Shown piece after piece: positions 1 to 10,481 of a stretch of DNA of 64,000 bases. The notes under the pieces are model-generated. The model did not search any database. It was given only the letters and a program-made list of their open reading frames with translations, and had not been told where the DNA came from. The position numbers were made by a program, and so were the translations under genes. Numbering within the stretch: the first letter of the stretch is position 1; each line of letters starts with the position of its first letter. Source of the stretch: Cryptomeria japonica (lineage: Eukaryota > Streptophyta > Pinopsida > Cupressales > Cupressaceae); the NCBI RefSeq assembly GCF_030272615.1, contig NC_081408.1:605855673-605919672 (forward strand), in the 5' to 3' direction.

Positions 1-1318
1 TGTCCAAAATGTCTTCAATCTATTCTGGTTCCTTACAGGGCAACTATTTCTCTAGTTCTGCAATACTATCTTCACTGAATTATGATTCATGGTACTGATG
101 TAGATCTGCAATATTGAATATAGGTGAAATACTCAAACTATCCATTAACTCCACTTCATATGCATTTCTGGAGCTGAACTTCCTCAAGATCTTACAAGGT
201 CCAAACTTCTTCATCTACAACTTGTTATAGGTTCCAACTGGAAATATTTCTTTTCTCAAATATACCATCACTTCATCACCAACTTCAAATTCCTTATGTC
301 TCATTTTCTCATCTACTTTATCCTTATACTTGTTGTTCATATCCTCCAAATGTTGTTTAACCTGAATATCTAAGGCTGACATGTGTTCTGCAAACTCTTA
401 TGATTTTGCACTCCTCTTATCTTCATTACTAATATCTCTCAATTTTGATATACCTCTAGGGTGTGCTCCGATAACAATCTCAAAAGGTGTTCTTTTGATA
501 CTCGTGTTCACTAAATTATTGTAAGCAAACTTTGCTTGATTCAAATCCCAACTTTCAGTTTTCTCTCCAACTCATCTCAACAAATTTCCCAAGCTCTTGT
601 TTACTACGTCTATCTATCCATCAGTATATGGGTGAAAAGTAGAACTGAATTTCAAATCTATCTTCATCTTCTTCCATAATTTTCTTCAAAACTAACCAAC
701 AAACTTAGTGTCTCTGTCTGAAACTATGCTCTTAGGTAATCCATGCAATCTCACTACCCCTTGAAAAATAAGTTAGCTACATGCACTACATCCGATGTCT
801 TTCTTACAAGGTATAAAATGAGTCATCTTCAAGAATCTATCCACCACCACAAATGTAAAATCACTCCCTCTCTATGTTTTAGGCAATCCAAGTATGAAAT
901 CCATGCTTATATCCTCCCAAGGTCTCTCCGATACTGTCAAAGGTTTATACAATCCCACATTCTGACTAATACCTTTTGCAACTTGACAAATTCTACAACT
1001 CTGTTCAAATTTCCTAACATCCTTATGAATATGAGGCCAAAAGTAATGTTCACTTACCAATGCTACTGTTTTATCAACACCAAAGTGTCTGACTAATCGT
1101 CTGCTATGCTTCTCCTTTATCAGATTTTCCCTCATAGAACTCTAAGGTATACACAATTGAATTCCTTTGAATAACATCCCATCATGAATAAGGTAATCCA
1201 GTCATTTGCTTCTATCTACCATAACCAGCTCTCTACATGCTTTCCAAGGCTCTGTGAAATCCGATTCATCATCATACAAGGTCTTCAACTCCTCAAACCC
1301 TAATATTGTCACTCCCAT
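1..1318 (-). pseudogene. gypsy-1 integrase (truncated by window edge)
   Basis: Integrase inserts the element cDNA into host DNA. The zinc-binding HHCC region is visible as HFGVDKTVALVSEHYFWPH and CRICQVAKG (about 960-1070). It is followed by WEDISMDFILGLPKT with the first catalytic Asp, then the DFTFVVV strand and a region reading IVSDRDTKF with the second Asp near 700-730. Stops include a TAG at 872-874 directly after GLPKT. Towards base 1 the reading still resembles the integrase C-terminal linker (a basic region, then a Pro/Glu-rich segment), so the domain is cut by the window and not by a deletion. Confidence 0.8.
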
Positions 1319-1729
1319 CTATGTCAGCAAATTCCTCCTACTTAATGCATCAACAACTTTGTTTGACTTCCCACTCCTCTGCTTCAACACAAAGGTGTAA
1401 CTCTGCAAAAAAATTACCCATCTCATATGTCTCTGATTCAACTTACTTTGACTATTGAAATACTGCAAGGCTTGATGATTAGCATACAACACAAATTCTT
1501 TGGGCAATAGGTAATGTCTCCACTTATTCAAGGCTTGAACTATGGCATAAAATTCTTGATCATACACTGAATATCTCCTCCTAGCATCATTCAACTTCTC
1601 ATTGAAATAACTTATTGCTCTCCCTTCTTGATTCAACACGGCTACAATTGTATTCCCACTTGCATCACAGTCCACTTGAAATACCTTATTGAAATCTGGT
1701 AAAGCTAACACAAGCTGCTCAGTGACCTT
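1319..1729 (-). pseudogene. gypsy-1 RNase H domain
   Basis: The reading begins KVTEQLVLALPDFNKVFQVDCDASG, whose DCDASG holds the first catalytic Asp. It continues through ISYFNEKLN, YDQEFYAIVQAL (catalytic Glu) and NHQALQYF to the VVDALSRR tail typical of Ty3/gypsy. The domain degrades the RNA strand of the RNA/DNA hybrid. The NHQAL motif has Asn where the family usually has Asp (T/D-D-H), which a G-to-A change would explain. A TAG lies at 1319-1321. Confidence 0.85.
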
Positions 1730-2673
1730 CTACTTCAATAATCCAAAAAATTTATTTTCTTTGGTGATCCACTTGAATTCTTCCCTATCTCCTCTCATTG
1801 TCTCGGTCATAGGACTACAAACTGAACTAAAATTTATGATAAACTTCCAGTAGAAACTAGCCAATCCATGAAATGATCTTACCTCTCTAGTGCTTTCCAG
1901 TGTAGGCCATTCAACAATTACTTTTATTTTCTCAGGGTCCACCTTCAATCCATCCGCAAATATCACAAATCCCAAATAGACTAACTCTTCCTTCATGAAA
2001 GTACACTTCTTAAGATTTATCAGCAACTTCTCTTCTCTCAACTGCTGCAAGACTTGTCTTAAATGCAACAAATGCTCCTCTTTTGTCTTACTGGAAATTA
2101 TAATGTCATCCAAATATACAATAACAAACTTACCCAAGAATTTCTTCAATACCTCATTCATCAACCTCATGAAAGTACTAGGTGCATTAGTCAACCAAAA
2201 GGCATCACCAACCATTCATACAATCCTTCATTTATCTTGAATGTTGTATTCCACTCATTTCCTTCTATGATTATGATCTGATGATATCCACTCTTTAGGT
2301 CTATCTTTGTGTAGTATTTGGCTCCACTCAAACAGTCTATTATGTCATCCATCCTAGGTAAAGGAAACTGGTACTTCACTGTGATCTTGTTTATTGCTCT
2401 AGAATTAGTACACATCCTCCATTCTCCATTCTTCTTAGGTGCTAACACTTCTAGTACTGCACAAGAACTCAAACTTTCTCTTATCAAACCTTTCTTCAAT
2501 AATTCCCGCACTTGTGTGTTCAACTCTTCATTCTCTGTTGGTGTCATCCGGTGTGCAACTTTGTTAGGCAAACTAGCTCCAAGAATCAGGTCCATGCAGT
2601 GACTGATACTTCTTATAGGTGGTATTCCATGAGGCACATTATCTAAAATGATATCTTCATACTCTGTCAACAA
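1730..2673 (-). pseudogene. gypsy-1 reverse transcriptase
   Basis: RT copies element RNA into DNA. Visible motifs in order are RMTPTENEEL and LLKKGLIRES (fingers), APKKNGEWRMCTNSRAINKIT, YTKIDLKSGYHQI (motif A with the first catalytic Asp), and YLDD at about 2105-2116 (the other two catalytic Asp). The frame changes by one base near 2190-2215, between MPFG and LTNAPSTF, consistent with a single-base deletion. A TAG at 1730-1732 falls before KVTEQLV, where the family reads through. The catalytic residues survive, but the reading frame does not. Confidence 0.9.
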
Positions 2674-2742
2674 TTACTTTATCTCCTCTAGTTGTTCTTC
2701 CTCATGCTTCAAATTCTCGGTCTTCTTAGGAACTAAGGCAAA

Positions 2743-3230
2743 TCACACATTCTCATGTCTTATCCCATCCAGTAATTTCCCTCCATCCACCAAATAGATT
2801 CTAGCATTCGTATAGACTTCACTCTTCAATGGCTCCTCCAAGGGTAACAAGGTTTGTTTCATCCCATTCGCTATGAAGGTGTATATGTTCTTTCTCCCAT
2901 CATTTATTGTCTGTCTATCAAACTGCCAAGGTCTACCCAACAAAAGGTGACAAATATCTATAGGCATAATATCACACAAAACTTCATCATGATAATTCCC
3001 AATTTTCAATTTCACCAAACATTGCTCACTTACTAACAACTTATGATAATCTTGAATCCATGCTATCTGATAAGGCTTAGGGTGTTTTAATCTTTCCAAC
3101 TGCAATTTATTCACCATCTCTTATGAAACAAGATTATATGAACTACCACTATCAATAACAACTTTACAGCACTTGCCAGATACCTTACATCTGGTCTTGA
3201 ACAAATTTTGCCTCTGCAAGGGCTCTTCAT
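2743..3230 (-). pseudogene. gypsy-1 aspartic protease and linker
   Basis: The active-site triad Asp-Ser-Gly is visible in VVIDSGSSYNLVS (about 3125-3165). The second pepsin-fold signature is LLLGRPWQFDRQT at about 2915-2950. In the family this enzyme cuts the gag-pol polyprotein. In-frame stops are a TAA just after LVS (near 3120) and a TGA near 2743, where related elements have CGA. The frame is the same as for the zinc knuckle and for the RT N-terminus. Confidence 0.85.
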
Positions 3231-3270
3231 CTTCTCTGATATGACATAAAGCTCTCCTCATCATCAAAAG

Positions 3271-3642
3271 TTATCCATCTTCTGATTTGTCAGTTGATCC
3301 GGTGGGGCTTTCTTCCACCAACAATGTTCTCCCAGTGTTCTCTGTCTTCTTACATTCTAAAGCACGATGTCCTTCTCCCCCACACTTATAGCAGGTGCCC
3401 CTAAACACTCTCGTATCTTGTCTTCTGTCATCTTTTCCAAAACCCTCATTTCGGTAACCATAAGGTTCTCTCATTTGGTAGAAATTTTTGTCATCCTTCT
3501 GCTACAAATTACCTTCTTTGCTTACTTCCTTGTCCTTGTTATGATCTATACATGTTCCTCTTCCTCCAGTATATCCTCTACCACCTTGAAATATTCCTTT
3601 GGAAAACCTTCCACCTCTCTGTCTCTGCTCATGTCTTTTGTT
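3271..3642 (-). pseudogene. gypsy-1 gag C-terminus with CCHC zinc knuckle
   Basis: This is the continuation of gag after the insertion. It begins NKRHEQRQRGGR and is rich in Gly and Arg. A complete zinc knuckle CYKCGGEGHRALEC lies at about 3357-3398; in this family it binds the element RNA. One in-frame TAG is at 3502-3504 and a TAA at 3271-3273. After that the same frame reads on into the protease, so gag and pol form one open reading frame, as in many plant chromoviruses. Confidence 0.85.
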
Positions 3643-3647
3643 CAACT
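3643..3647. repeat. left copy of the 5-bp target duplication (CAACT) of the 6-kb insertion
   Basis: CAACT here is matched by CAACT at 9641-9645 directly after the other end of the insertion. In gypsy-1 gag only one copy is needed to keep the frame. Confidence 0.85.
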
Positions 3648-4565
3648 TGTTGGGTGAATATTTTGTCACTAGCGTACCAACGACAAAATATATAATTCAC
3701 ACACAGCTATTTTGAGAAATTAATCTGTCCTCTCAGCAAGGGGAGGTTCCCTTTGAAATTTCTTCTCTAATTAACAAGAAACTAAAATTTGTGGGTAAGT
3801 TTCGAGCATAAAACTCTCTTTTTTCAGAGCTTATGTATTGTCCCTCCACTTTGTTACAATTATCTATCAATTTTGATACTTAAAGAAACGAACAAACTAA
3901 ACTTACAATCAAGAAGCACAAAGTCTTTCTTGAATGCAATTCTAACTAAGATAATGATTGCAAATGATAAGAAATTTAACTTGCAGCTCAAAGTCTTCAA
4001 GTATAATTTCCCAATCCCTTAAAACTACAAGTAATAACAGCAATACAAAGCCTACTACTAATCACTTAACATCATAAAATTTCCCAAATATGCAAATGGC
4101 ACAAAGTCTACTTATCACAATTGGAAATCTATTACTCACATTAAACATTATCACCAATATCAAGAAATTTAAAGAACATATATAAGCAATGAACATAGGA
4201 ACATTGACTTATATAAACAATCTTTGACACAACACAAAGTTTGAGATCAAATGGACTTGCTTTCTTTATTTGCTTGATTTGAATCTTCACAACAAAAAGC
4301 TCAAAGTCTTAGTTGAGGCAAAAATTCGGCAGAGTCTTGCTTATCATAATAAAAGATAAATATTTACAAATGAGGCTCCTCTATATATAGGAGATAAAAG
4401 GAGAAAAAGGTGGGCACAGTTGACTAATTCAACTGCACAGTCCCACTTGACTACAACTACAACATAAAGGGAACATGCAGTTGCGAGAAAACTTACAACA
4501 TCTAAAAATGCAACTACATTAAAAATGCATCTACATGAAAAACCAAGTGTCAAAAAGGGGACACT
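3648..4565 (-). other. 3' region of the 6-kb insertion, no coding
   Basis: AT-rich sequence downstream of the unknown reading frame. On the minus strand, just after the stop, there is a short inverted repeat AAGTGTC(CCCTTTTT)GACACTT (about 4545-4565). Further on are a TATATATAG box near 4380 and a terminal CACCCAACA. The TATA box and the terminal motif would suit a 3' LTR beginning near 4502 (TGTTGTAAG), but no matching 5' LTR was found at the other end. Confidence 0.4.
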
Positions 4566-7500
4566 TTATTCATCTTTCTCCTCCTCAATGGATTTAAATT
4601 CTTCAAAGTTAGCCAAGATGGATTTCATCTCAACTTCATCTGGCAGGGTGATGGAACTTGATATAGCATTGATCCGGAATATAGCATCTCTGGTCTTCAC
4701 ATGTTGCTTCTTTCCATCTTTGAGCAAAGAGGCAAGCAACTCTAAACCAACATGTATTTCAAGAAGCTTGTCAAAAGCGTTCAAAGTGAAATCTTGCTCT
4801 GCCCAACGTGAGATTAGAGAGTGGAATTCCTGGATGATGGCATCTCTTGTGACCAACTGTTGATTATCCTTACCATATAAGAAGCAAGGGATATCGGCTA
4901 TTCTTGCTGAAGTTTGATCAATATTATTATCACAACCCTTAATCTCACCTTCAAGATCTGTGACCATATGCTTGTTCAATTCATTCATGTGTGTTAGTAG
5001 AGACAAAATTTGAACATACTTTCCTCTTGTTTCTAGCACTCTATTATCTACAAGGAAATCAATGTTGAAGTCTTCCATCTTTCTCCACAATTGCAAATTC
5101 TTTTCATTTTCATCTGTCTCTTGTGTGAAAGTGGTTTTGATTCCTTGTATTTGGCTTTGCATGATTTCAAAGACTTTCAACAGCTTGATTGTTGAATCTA
5201 GGAGGAGGGAGTCTTCGTATTTCAATCTTTCAATCCATTGATCCACCACTTGACCCTTAACCCACACTTGTTCCATTATTTTCAGTGCTTTTGTATCCAT
5301 GGATGAAACAATTGGTTCTACCTGTTGAGAGGTCTGAGTCACTTTGATCAGAACATTGGTAAGTTGTTCACACTTTTCCTTTAATTTCATCTTTTTAGCA
5401 TGTTCTTCATCAAGTCTTCTCATGATAGCATCATTTGTAGCTCTTGAATCCTGCTTCACGCTCTCATGAGTTTCTTCCCCGAGCTCGAAAGTTTGAACTG
5501 TATAATCTGCTAGTTGAATATTCTCTTTGGTTTTACCTGCATTTGGCACAATCACTTCGGCATATTTTATTTTACTTACAGGGTCAACCAACACCCTTGA
5601 TATTGTCTTTGGCTTTTTGGTTGCCTTTGCCTTCGAAGGAGTCAATTGTTCAAAGTCAAAGTCATCTGGTGAGACAACCCGCTTCTTCCTTTTTGGTGCC
5701 ACTATGTCCAACCAAGGAGGTAAGATTGCTTGTGTGGTTGGAGTAGTGACCTCCACTTGGGTAACTGTAGGCAAACTAATAGGTGGCTGACTTGAAGATA
5801 TCATTTTTGTTGATGGTCCCACTTGTACCAAGGCCATTGGAGTAATAGGCATCATAGAAGTAGTCATAGTTGGAATTGTAGAAACTAATACTGGTGGCGG
5901 CAGTGGCATAGAAGTTGGTAAGACATTAAATGTCTCAACTGTTGTATCTACTAGTGGTGTTGATGTAATAACATAAGTTGTTGTTGCAGGAATGGCAATC
6001 GTGCTCACCAGGGGTGGATTTTTTGTCATGGCAGTAGAAGTAGGCAAATTTACTACATGTTGTTCCTGAGTAACATGTTCCATGACCTCATTAAAATCCA
6101 AGATTGATGACTCAATCATGAAAGTTGGAATTTCATCAAAGCTAGGAAGGCTAGAAAGAGTAACAAATTCTTCATTGCCCCCTTCTTGACCTTGTCCATA
6201 ATCCAGCTCAATATCTTCTCTCACTTCATCTTGTTCTTTCACTTCTTCATCAAAATCAAAGTCAATAGAATTAATCTCAACATGAATAGGTGATGATGTT
6301 TGATAGGTAGTAGGATTATAACTTTCCCCTTATTCTTTTTCTTCTCCAGCATGAGGAATTTCTCCCTCTTCTTGTTCTTGTTCTTCTTCCTCGGTTTGAT
6401 CAAGCCCTTGGGTTGATTCATGTTGCATAGCCGTGGAGGAGGATTCCCCTTTCTTTGAGCCTTTAACTGTAAACTTGAATTTTGGTTCCTTTCCTTTAGA
6501 TTTTGTCGGTGAAACTGGTGGTGGGGGTGCATGAGCATCCTCTTTATTATTGGTTCTTAATTCTGAAGTCTTCCCCATTGGACCATCATTATCTTCTTCA
6601 CTGGAACTAGCAGGAATGGATTTCATCTAGATTCCCTTTTTCAATAGCCATTGGTTTGTATTAGCCATAATAGGCTCAAATCTCTTTGAAATTGATTTGC
6701 TTTCTTTCTTTGACCATTGAATTAAAGGTAAGGGAGTATCAACAATTTTCCACTCATAGTAGACAGGGTCCACTATATCATTTGTATCTTCCATAGTATC
6801 TGGAATCTTAGCCAAGTCCATATTCTCTATTTGCTCCAATGTAAGATGATTATAATCCATCCTTCTTACATCTTCATCCCTTTTACAATTTGCCCAGACA
6901 TCCTCTATCCTATGTACATGCACATAACTTCTCTTGATTTTGCCACTCATGTTGTGAAAATCAATGTTCTCTTGAGCTTTGAACCTCCTCACTATGACCC
7001 ATAGCATTTCATTCTCCATATTCTTGGCCTTGGGCATGATAAGCAATGAGTATCAACCAATAGACAGGCCATTTGAGACTTGTCTTATGAGCAAAAGCTT
7101 GTCTGGTATGTACATGTACCAATTGACGACACAGTTCCATGAGTGCAATTTATCCGATGGATATCAAGGCAACATGAATGGTTCACTTGTGAAGCATCCA
7201 ATGTGGATATATGTAAAAGTAGGAAATTGTAAGACCACACAACCAAAAGAAGACACCAAGTCATATGTTACTTCTGAAATTATCTCCTCGTGTAGATTCT
7301 TGTTGAACAAACATCTCCACACTACGAAGAAAGCATCATTGACTCTTCAGAAATGAGATCCCTGATTATTGATGGTTAACTGATCATAATAATCCCAAAC
7401 AGGTAACAATCTCCTATCTCCTTTGGTAGATAGTCTTGGATACTGCCTCATTAAGGTCGCTGCATACACAAGATATGAAGTCATATAAAACTTCAATGAC

Positions 7501-8231
7501 GTTTTGACTTCCTTTAACGGTATACAGAGAGTATCACTGATTTGCTCTCCCCAATCAATCTTGGTTGTTCCCTTTATGATGACCTTCATGTAATAACACA
7601 TCCACTCCTACAAGTAGTGGGAATCTCTCAAACCTATAACTCGTGCAAGCATTGTAACCATGTCATTGTACTCTTCACTTAAATCACTTCTATGAAAGTA
7701 CTTCGGCCATCTGGTGATAGTTGAGTCACGCGGAGTAGATAAAAACATGGTGTTGATTGTTTTCTTGCATTTATCTGTGTGCTTCTCATAATATGCTTGT
7801 GCACTATCCATGGTTATATCAACAACTTCAACTTCCTTTAGACCCTTGAAAAGACTGTTGAAAAATACACTATCAAGTGTCATTACCACATTCTTGTTAG
7901 CATCCTTCACTTGATGAGTGTTCAGGTCAAAGTGTTCTACCACAACCAATACAAATTCTGGATCACGAGCTGCAATAGAAAAAGATGCATACTTGTGCAA
8001 TTCTGAATTCATCAAATTTGTCATATGGGATGGAGCCTTCTTGCTTTTGTTTTCAAACTCCTTCATATCCACATGCCCAATTTCAGTATCTTTGATCTCT
8101 GCCACATTGGAGTCCATCGAGCTTTCAGGGAACATATTCAATTACTTATTGTACTTGTACTTCATCTTTTTGTACACGAGTTTGACAGGTGATGGTTATG
8201 TGTGACTAGGAGAGGCCTTCAACTTGCTCAT
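4566..8231 (-). pseudogene. single 1,222-codon reading frame of unknown function in the 6-kb insertion
   Basis: From the ATG at 8231 (MSKLKASPSHT) to the TGA at 4566 one frame runs 3,666 bp without any frameshift. It contains eight premature stops: TAA 8196, TAA 8142, TAG 7608, TGA 7347, TGA 7164, TGA 7053, TAG 6627 and TAA 6330. I do not recognise the family. The N-terminal third (to about 7350) looks globular and is rich in aromatic residues, for example RWPKYFHRSDLSEEY and KIDWGEQISDTLCIPL. The middle (6630-6240) is acidic and low-complexity. Next comes a Pro/Thr/Ser-rich stretch, a basic PKRKKR cluster that could be a nuclear signal (near 5690), and a C-terminal 350-residue region with coiled-coil character. 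No catalytic motif of a transposase, polymerase or protease was seen. Confidence 0.7.
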
Positions 8232-8355
8232 GGAAGGCTTAAAAATTTACAAAAATGTTGCAGAGAACATGTTTGTTAGGCCCATGATTAGTACTCATCA
8301 TCAGAAGAACAAACTGGAGATCCGAAATCGAACAGGATGAAAAACTTAGTCAAAA

Positions 8356-9469
8356 CTGGTAGGTCGGGGTTTAAAACCTGACGTGTCAGTTGCAAAGGAA
8401 AAATACTTGCATGTCGGGTTTTAAACCTCGACATGCTAGCATGAAAGAAAAAAAAATCACTGACAAGTCGAAGTTTAAAATCCGATGTGTCAGTGGAACA
8501 AATCAGACTGGCAGGTCGGGTTTTAAACCCTGACCTATCAATGGCAAGTGCGAAGATACAAGTCAGCATGTCGGGGTTTGAACCCCGACATGTTACTTGA
8601 GGAAAATTCATCCTCACATGTCAGGTTTCAAACCCCGATATGTGAGTTGGAGGAAAAGCATGATCGACTTACATGTCAGGGTTTGAAACCCGACATGTAA
8701 GTTGAGGGTATTACGTCCCCACATGTCGGGTTTCAAACCCCGACATGTGAGTTGGAGGATTTTCACATATTGGTTAACCAACATGTCAGGCTTCAAAACC
8801 CGACATGCAAGTCCAGGGAAGGACTGTCCTCATGTCGGGTTTTGAAGCCCGACATGAAAGGAAAATAGTGAATGAAGAAAAAACTCAACTCTCATTTTGG
8901 TTTTGAAATCCGATATGAGAGGTTATCAAGAAAGAGGGAGAGGTATGTCATGGTTTGAAAACCTGACATACCTTTCATTAATAGAAAAAGCAATGAAAAA
9001 TAAAAGAAAATAATCAACTAAAACCCTAGCAAACCCTAAACAAACCAAATAAAAGAAAAAGAAACCCTACTTGCTAGACGAAAAAATGTTGATGAAGATA
9101 AATCTGAAAGAGAATCACCAACATGCGCAAGGAGGAGGAAGATCAGAGCTAACACGCCTCAACATGAAGAAGAAAACAACTAAAATGCCAAAAAGACCAA
9201 CTAAAAAGACATTTCAAACTAACTAAAACATAAACATGAGTTGCAATAAATGCAACTCATGTTGACAGGTTGGACTTTAAAGTCTGACTTGTCAGCATAA
9301 GACACTATTAGGTCGGACTTTAAAGTCAGACCTGTCACCAATACCAAACTGCAGGTCAGACTTTAAAGTCCGACCTGTCAGTCAAGCAAATTGGCATATC
9401 GGACTTTAAAGTCTGATGTGCTAACTAAGGCAAACTGACACGTCAGGGTTTAAAACCCGATCTATCAGT
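8356..9469. repeat. array of about 17 related palindromes (30-36 bp each) plus one unrelated hairpin
   Basis: Each unit is an inverted repeat around a TTTAAA, TTTGAAA or TTTCAAA centre with GGG/CCC or GGAC/GTCC flanks and a GACATGT-like outer arm. Approximate units: 8356-8389, 8409-8436, 8459-8494, 8507-8541, 8567-8592, 8613-8646, 8667-8702, 8720-8749, 8781-8808, 8830-8857, 8889-8921, 8941-8973, then 9263-9294, 9310-9333, 9349-9381, 9394-9421 and 9434-9469. An unrelated 13-bp perfect hairpin (AACATGAGTTGCA arms, loop ATAAA) sits at 9233-9263. Outer arms differ between units but stay complementary within each unit. The array lies in the leader of the unknown reading frame, just upstream of its ATG. 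Confidence 0.9.
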
Positions 9470-9640
9470 TCTAAACAAAGCAAACTAAAAACTCAAAAAA
9501 GAGTTAAGTAGAAAAATGAAAAATGAAAAATGACTAATCGACAAGGTCGGTTAACCTCTCCCGGAATTCATGAGGTACGAAACAGACAAGCTTTGTAGGG
9601 TTGCCTCACGATTTAGGCCGCACCAAAATCAAGGACAACA

Positions 9641-9645
9641 CAACT
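9641..9645. repeat. right copy of the 5-bp target duplication (CAACT)
   Basis: Matches 3643-3647. It lies directly after the terminal ACAACA of the insertion and before the gag codons for the EEK residues. Confidence 0.85.
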
Positions 9646-10372
9646 TCTCTTCTGCTTTTAGAGCATACTAGCAATCTTCTTCATCACTCTGCAACTTGGT
9701 CAAACTGAGTTCATCCTATATAGACATCCGTAATCCATTCAAATATCTCACAACTTGTTCAATTTCATCATCGACATGTCCGGATCTGATATTAAACTTG
9801 TAGAATGCTTCGATATACTCCTTCACACTAGATTCCTTCTACTTCAAGTTTTGCAACTTCCATAATAGATTTACTTGATAATCGGCTGGCATAAACTTCG
9901 ATTTTAACTTAGCAACCATCTGCTCCCATGATTTGATCTTCTCTTCTCCTCTTCTCTGTCTATCAACCTGCAAATGTTCCCACCAAAGAGATGCATGACC
10001 TTTCAAACAGGTACAGGCATACTTTACCTTCCTTTCTTTTGCGGTGTTCTCAAAATCAAAATACTTCTCCATCTTTGAGATTCAATCCATTAATTCATCT
10101 GAATCCAACTTTCCATCATACTTTGGAGGGGTAAAACATGGTTTAGTGTTCACCCTACTTAAAAACCTCAAGAACCTCTCTTCATATGGATCAATCGTCG
10201 GTGGATTTTCTACTTGTTCTGTTGGTGCTTCTTCTTCATCTTCAATAGGTCAGCCTCTTCTCTGGGCTGTCTTAATGGCTTCCAACCGGGCTGCAATTCC
10301 TCGCAACATTTCCATCACAACAGGGTCTGCATTCCCACGCACTCCACCATTCCTATGTCCTCTCCGCGCCAT
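9641..10372 (-). pseudogene. gypsy-1 gag, N-terminal part
   Basis: The start is the ATG at 10372 (MARRGHRNGG). The retrotransposon capsid domain follows at about residues 95-240, with the family signatures KYACTCLKGHASLWWEHLQ and SWEQMVAKLKSKFMPADYQ. Gag forms the particle that packages the element RNA. In-frame stops lie at 10250 (TGA), 10082 (TGA, at the place of the conserved Trp in the D-W-I motif), 9839 (TAG), 9716 (TAG) and 9668 (TAG). The reading frame ends exactly at the insertion junction, at codon TTG (9643-9641), and continues at 3642. Not functional as it stands. Confidence 0.85.
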
Positions 10373-10481
10373 CTTTACGCCAGTCCTCTGCAGTTGCAAG
10401 TCGGATCCACAATCCACCACCCCACAAAAAAATTCTCAGGACAACATAATCTCTAGAATGAAATTTCGCTTTGTTGCCACT

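Larger units (their letters stand above)
3648..9640 (-). mobile_element. 5,993-bp insertion with TG...CA ends and 5-bp target duplication, type unresolved
   Basis: The insertion interrupts gypsy-1 gag and is flanked on both sides by CAACT (3643-3647 and 9641-9645). Its plus-strand ends are TGTTGGGTG and GGACAACA, so it has TGTTG...CAACA termini, as expected of an LTR retrotransposon. I could not find the expected pair of long direct repeats: the left 900 bp and right 1,400 bp look unrelated. Its contents, read on the minus strand, are a 1.4-kb leader with a palindrome array, one reading frame of 1,222 codons and a 0.9-kb 3' region. No gag, protease, RT, integrase or transposase motif was seen. 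It could be a non-autonomous LTR derivative whose LTRs have diverged or been exchanged, or a different class. Confidence 0.75.

Noticed and set aside
743-2602. Plus-strand reading frames opposite gypsy-1 pol
   Set aside because: They are shadows of the minus-strand integrase and RT, which carry the family motifs.
8356-9469. Regularly spaced repeats resembling a CRISPR array
   Set aside because: Repeats are not identical, spacers are not unique fixed-length segments, the units are full palindromes, there are no cas genes, and the context is a plant transposon.
3648-9640. LTR pair for the 6-kb insertion (for example a 3' LTR starting TGTTGTAAG near 4502)
   Set aside because: The sequence at 3648-4502 does not match the right end, which holds the palindrome array; only the first six bases agree.
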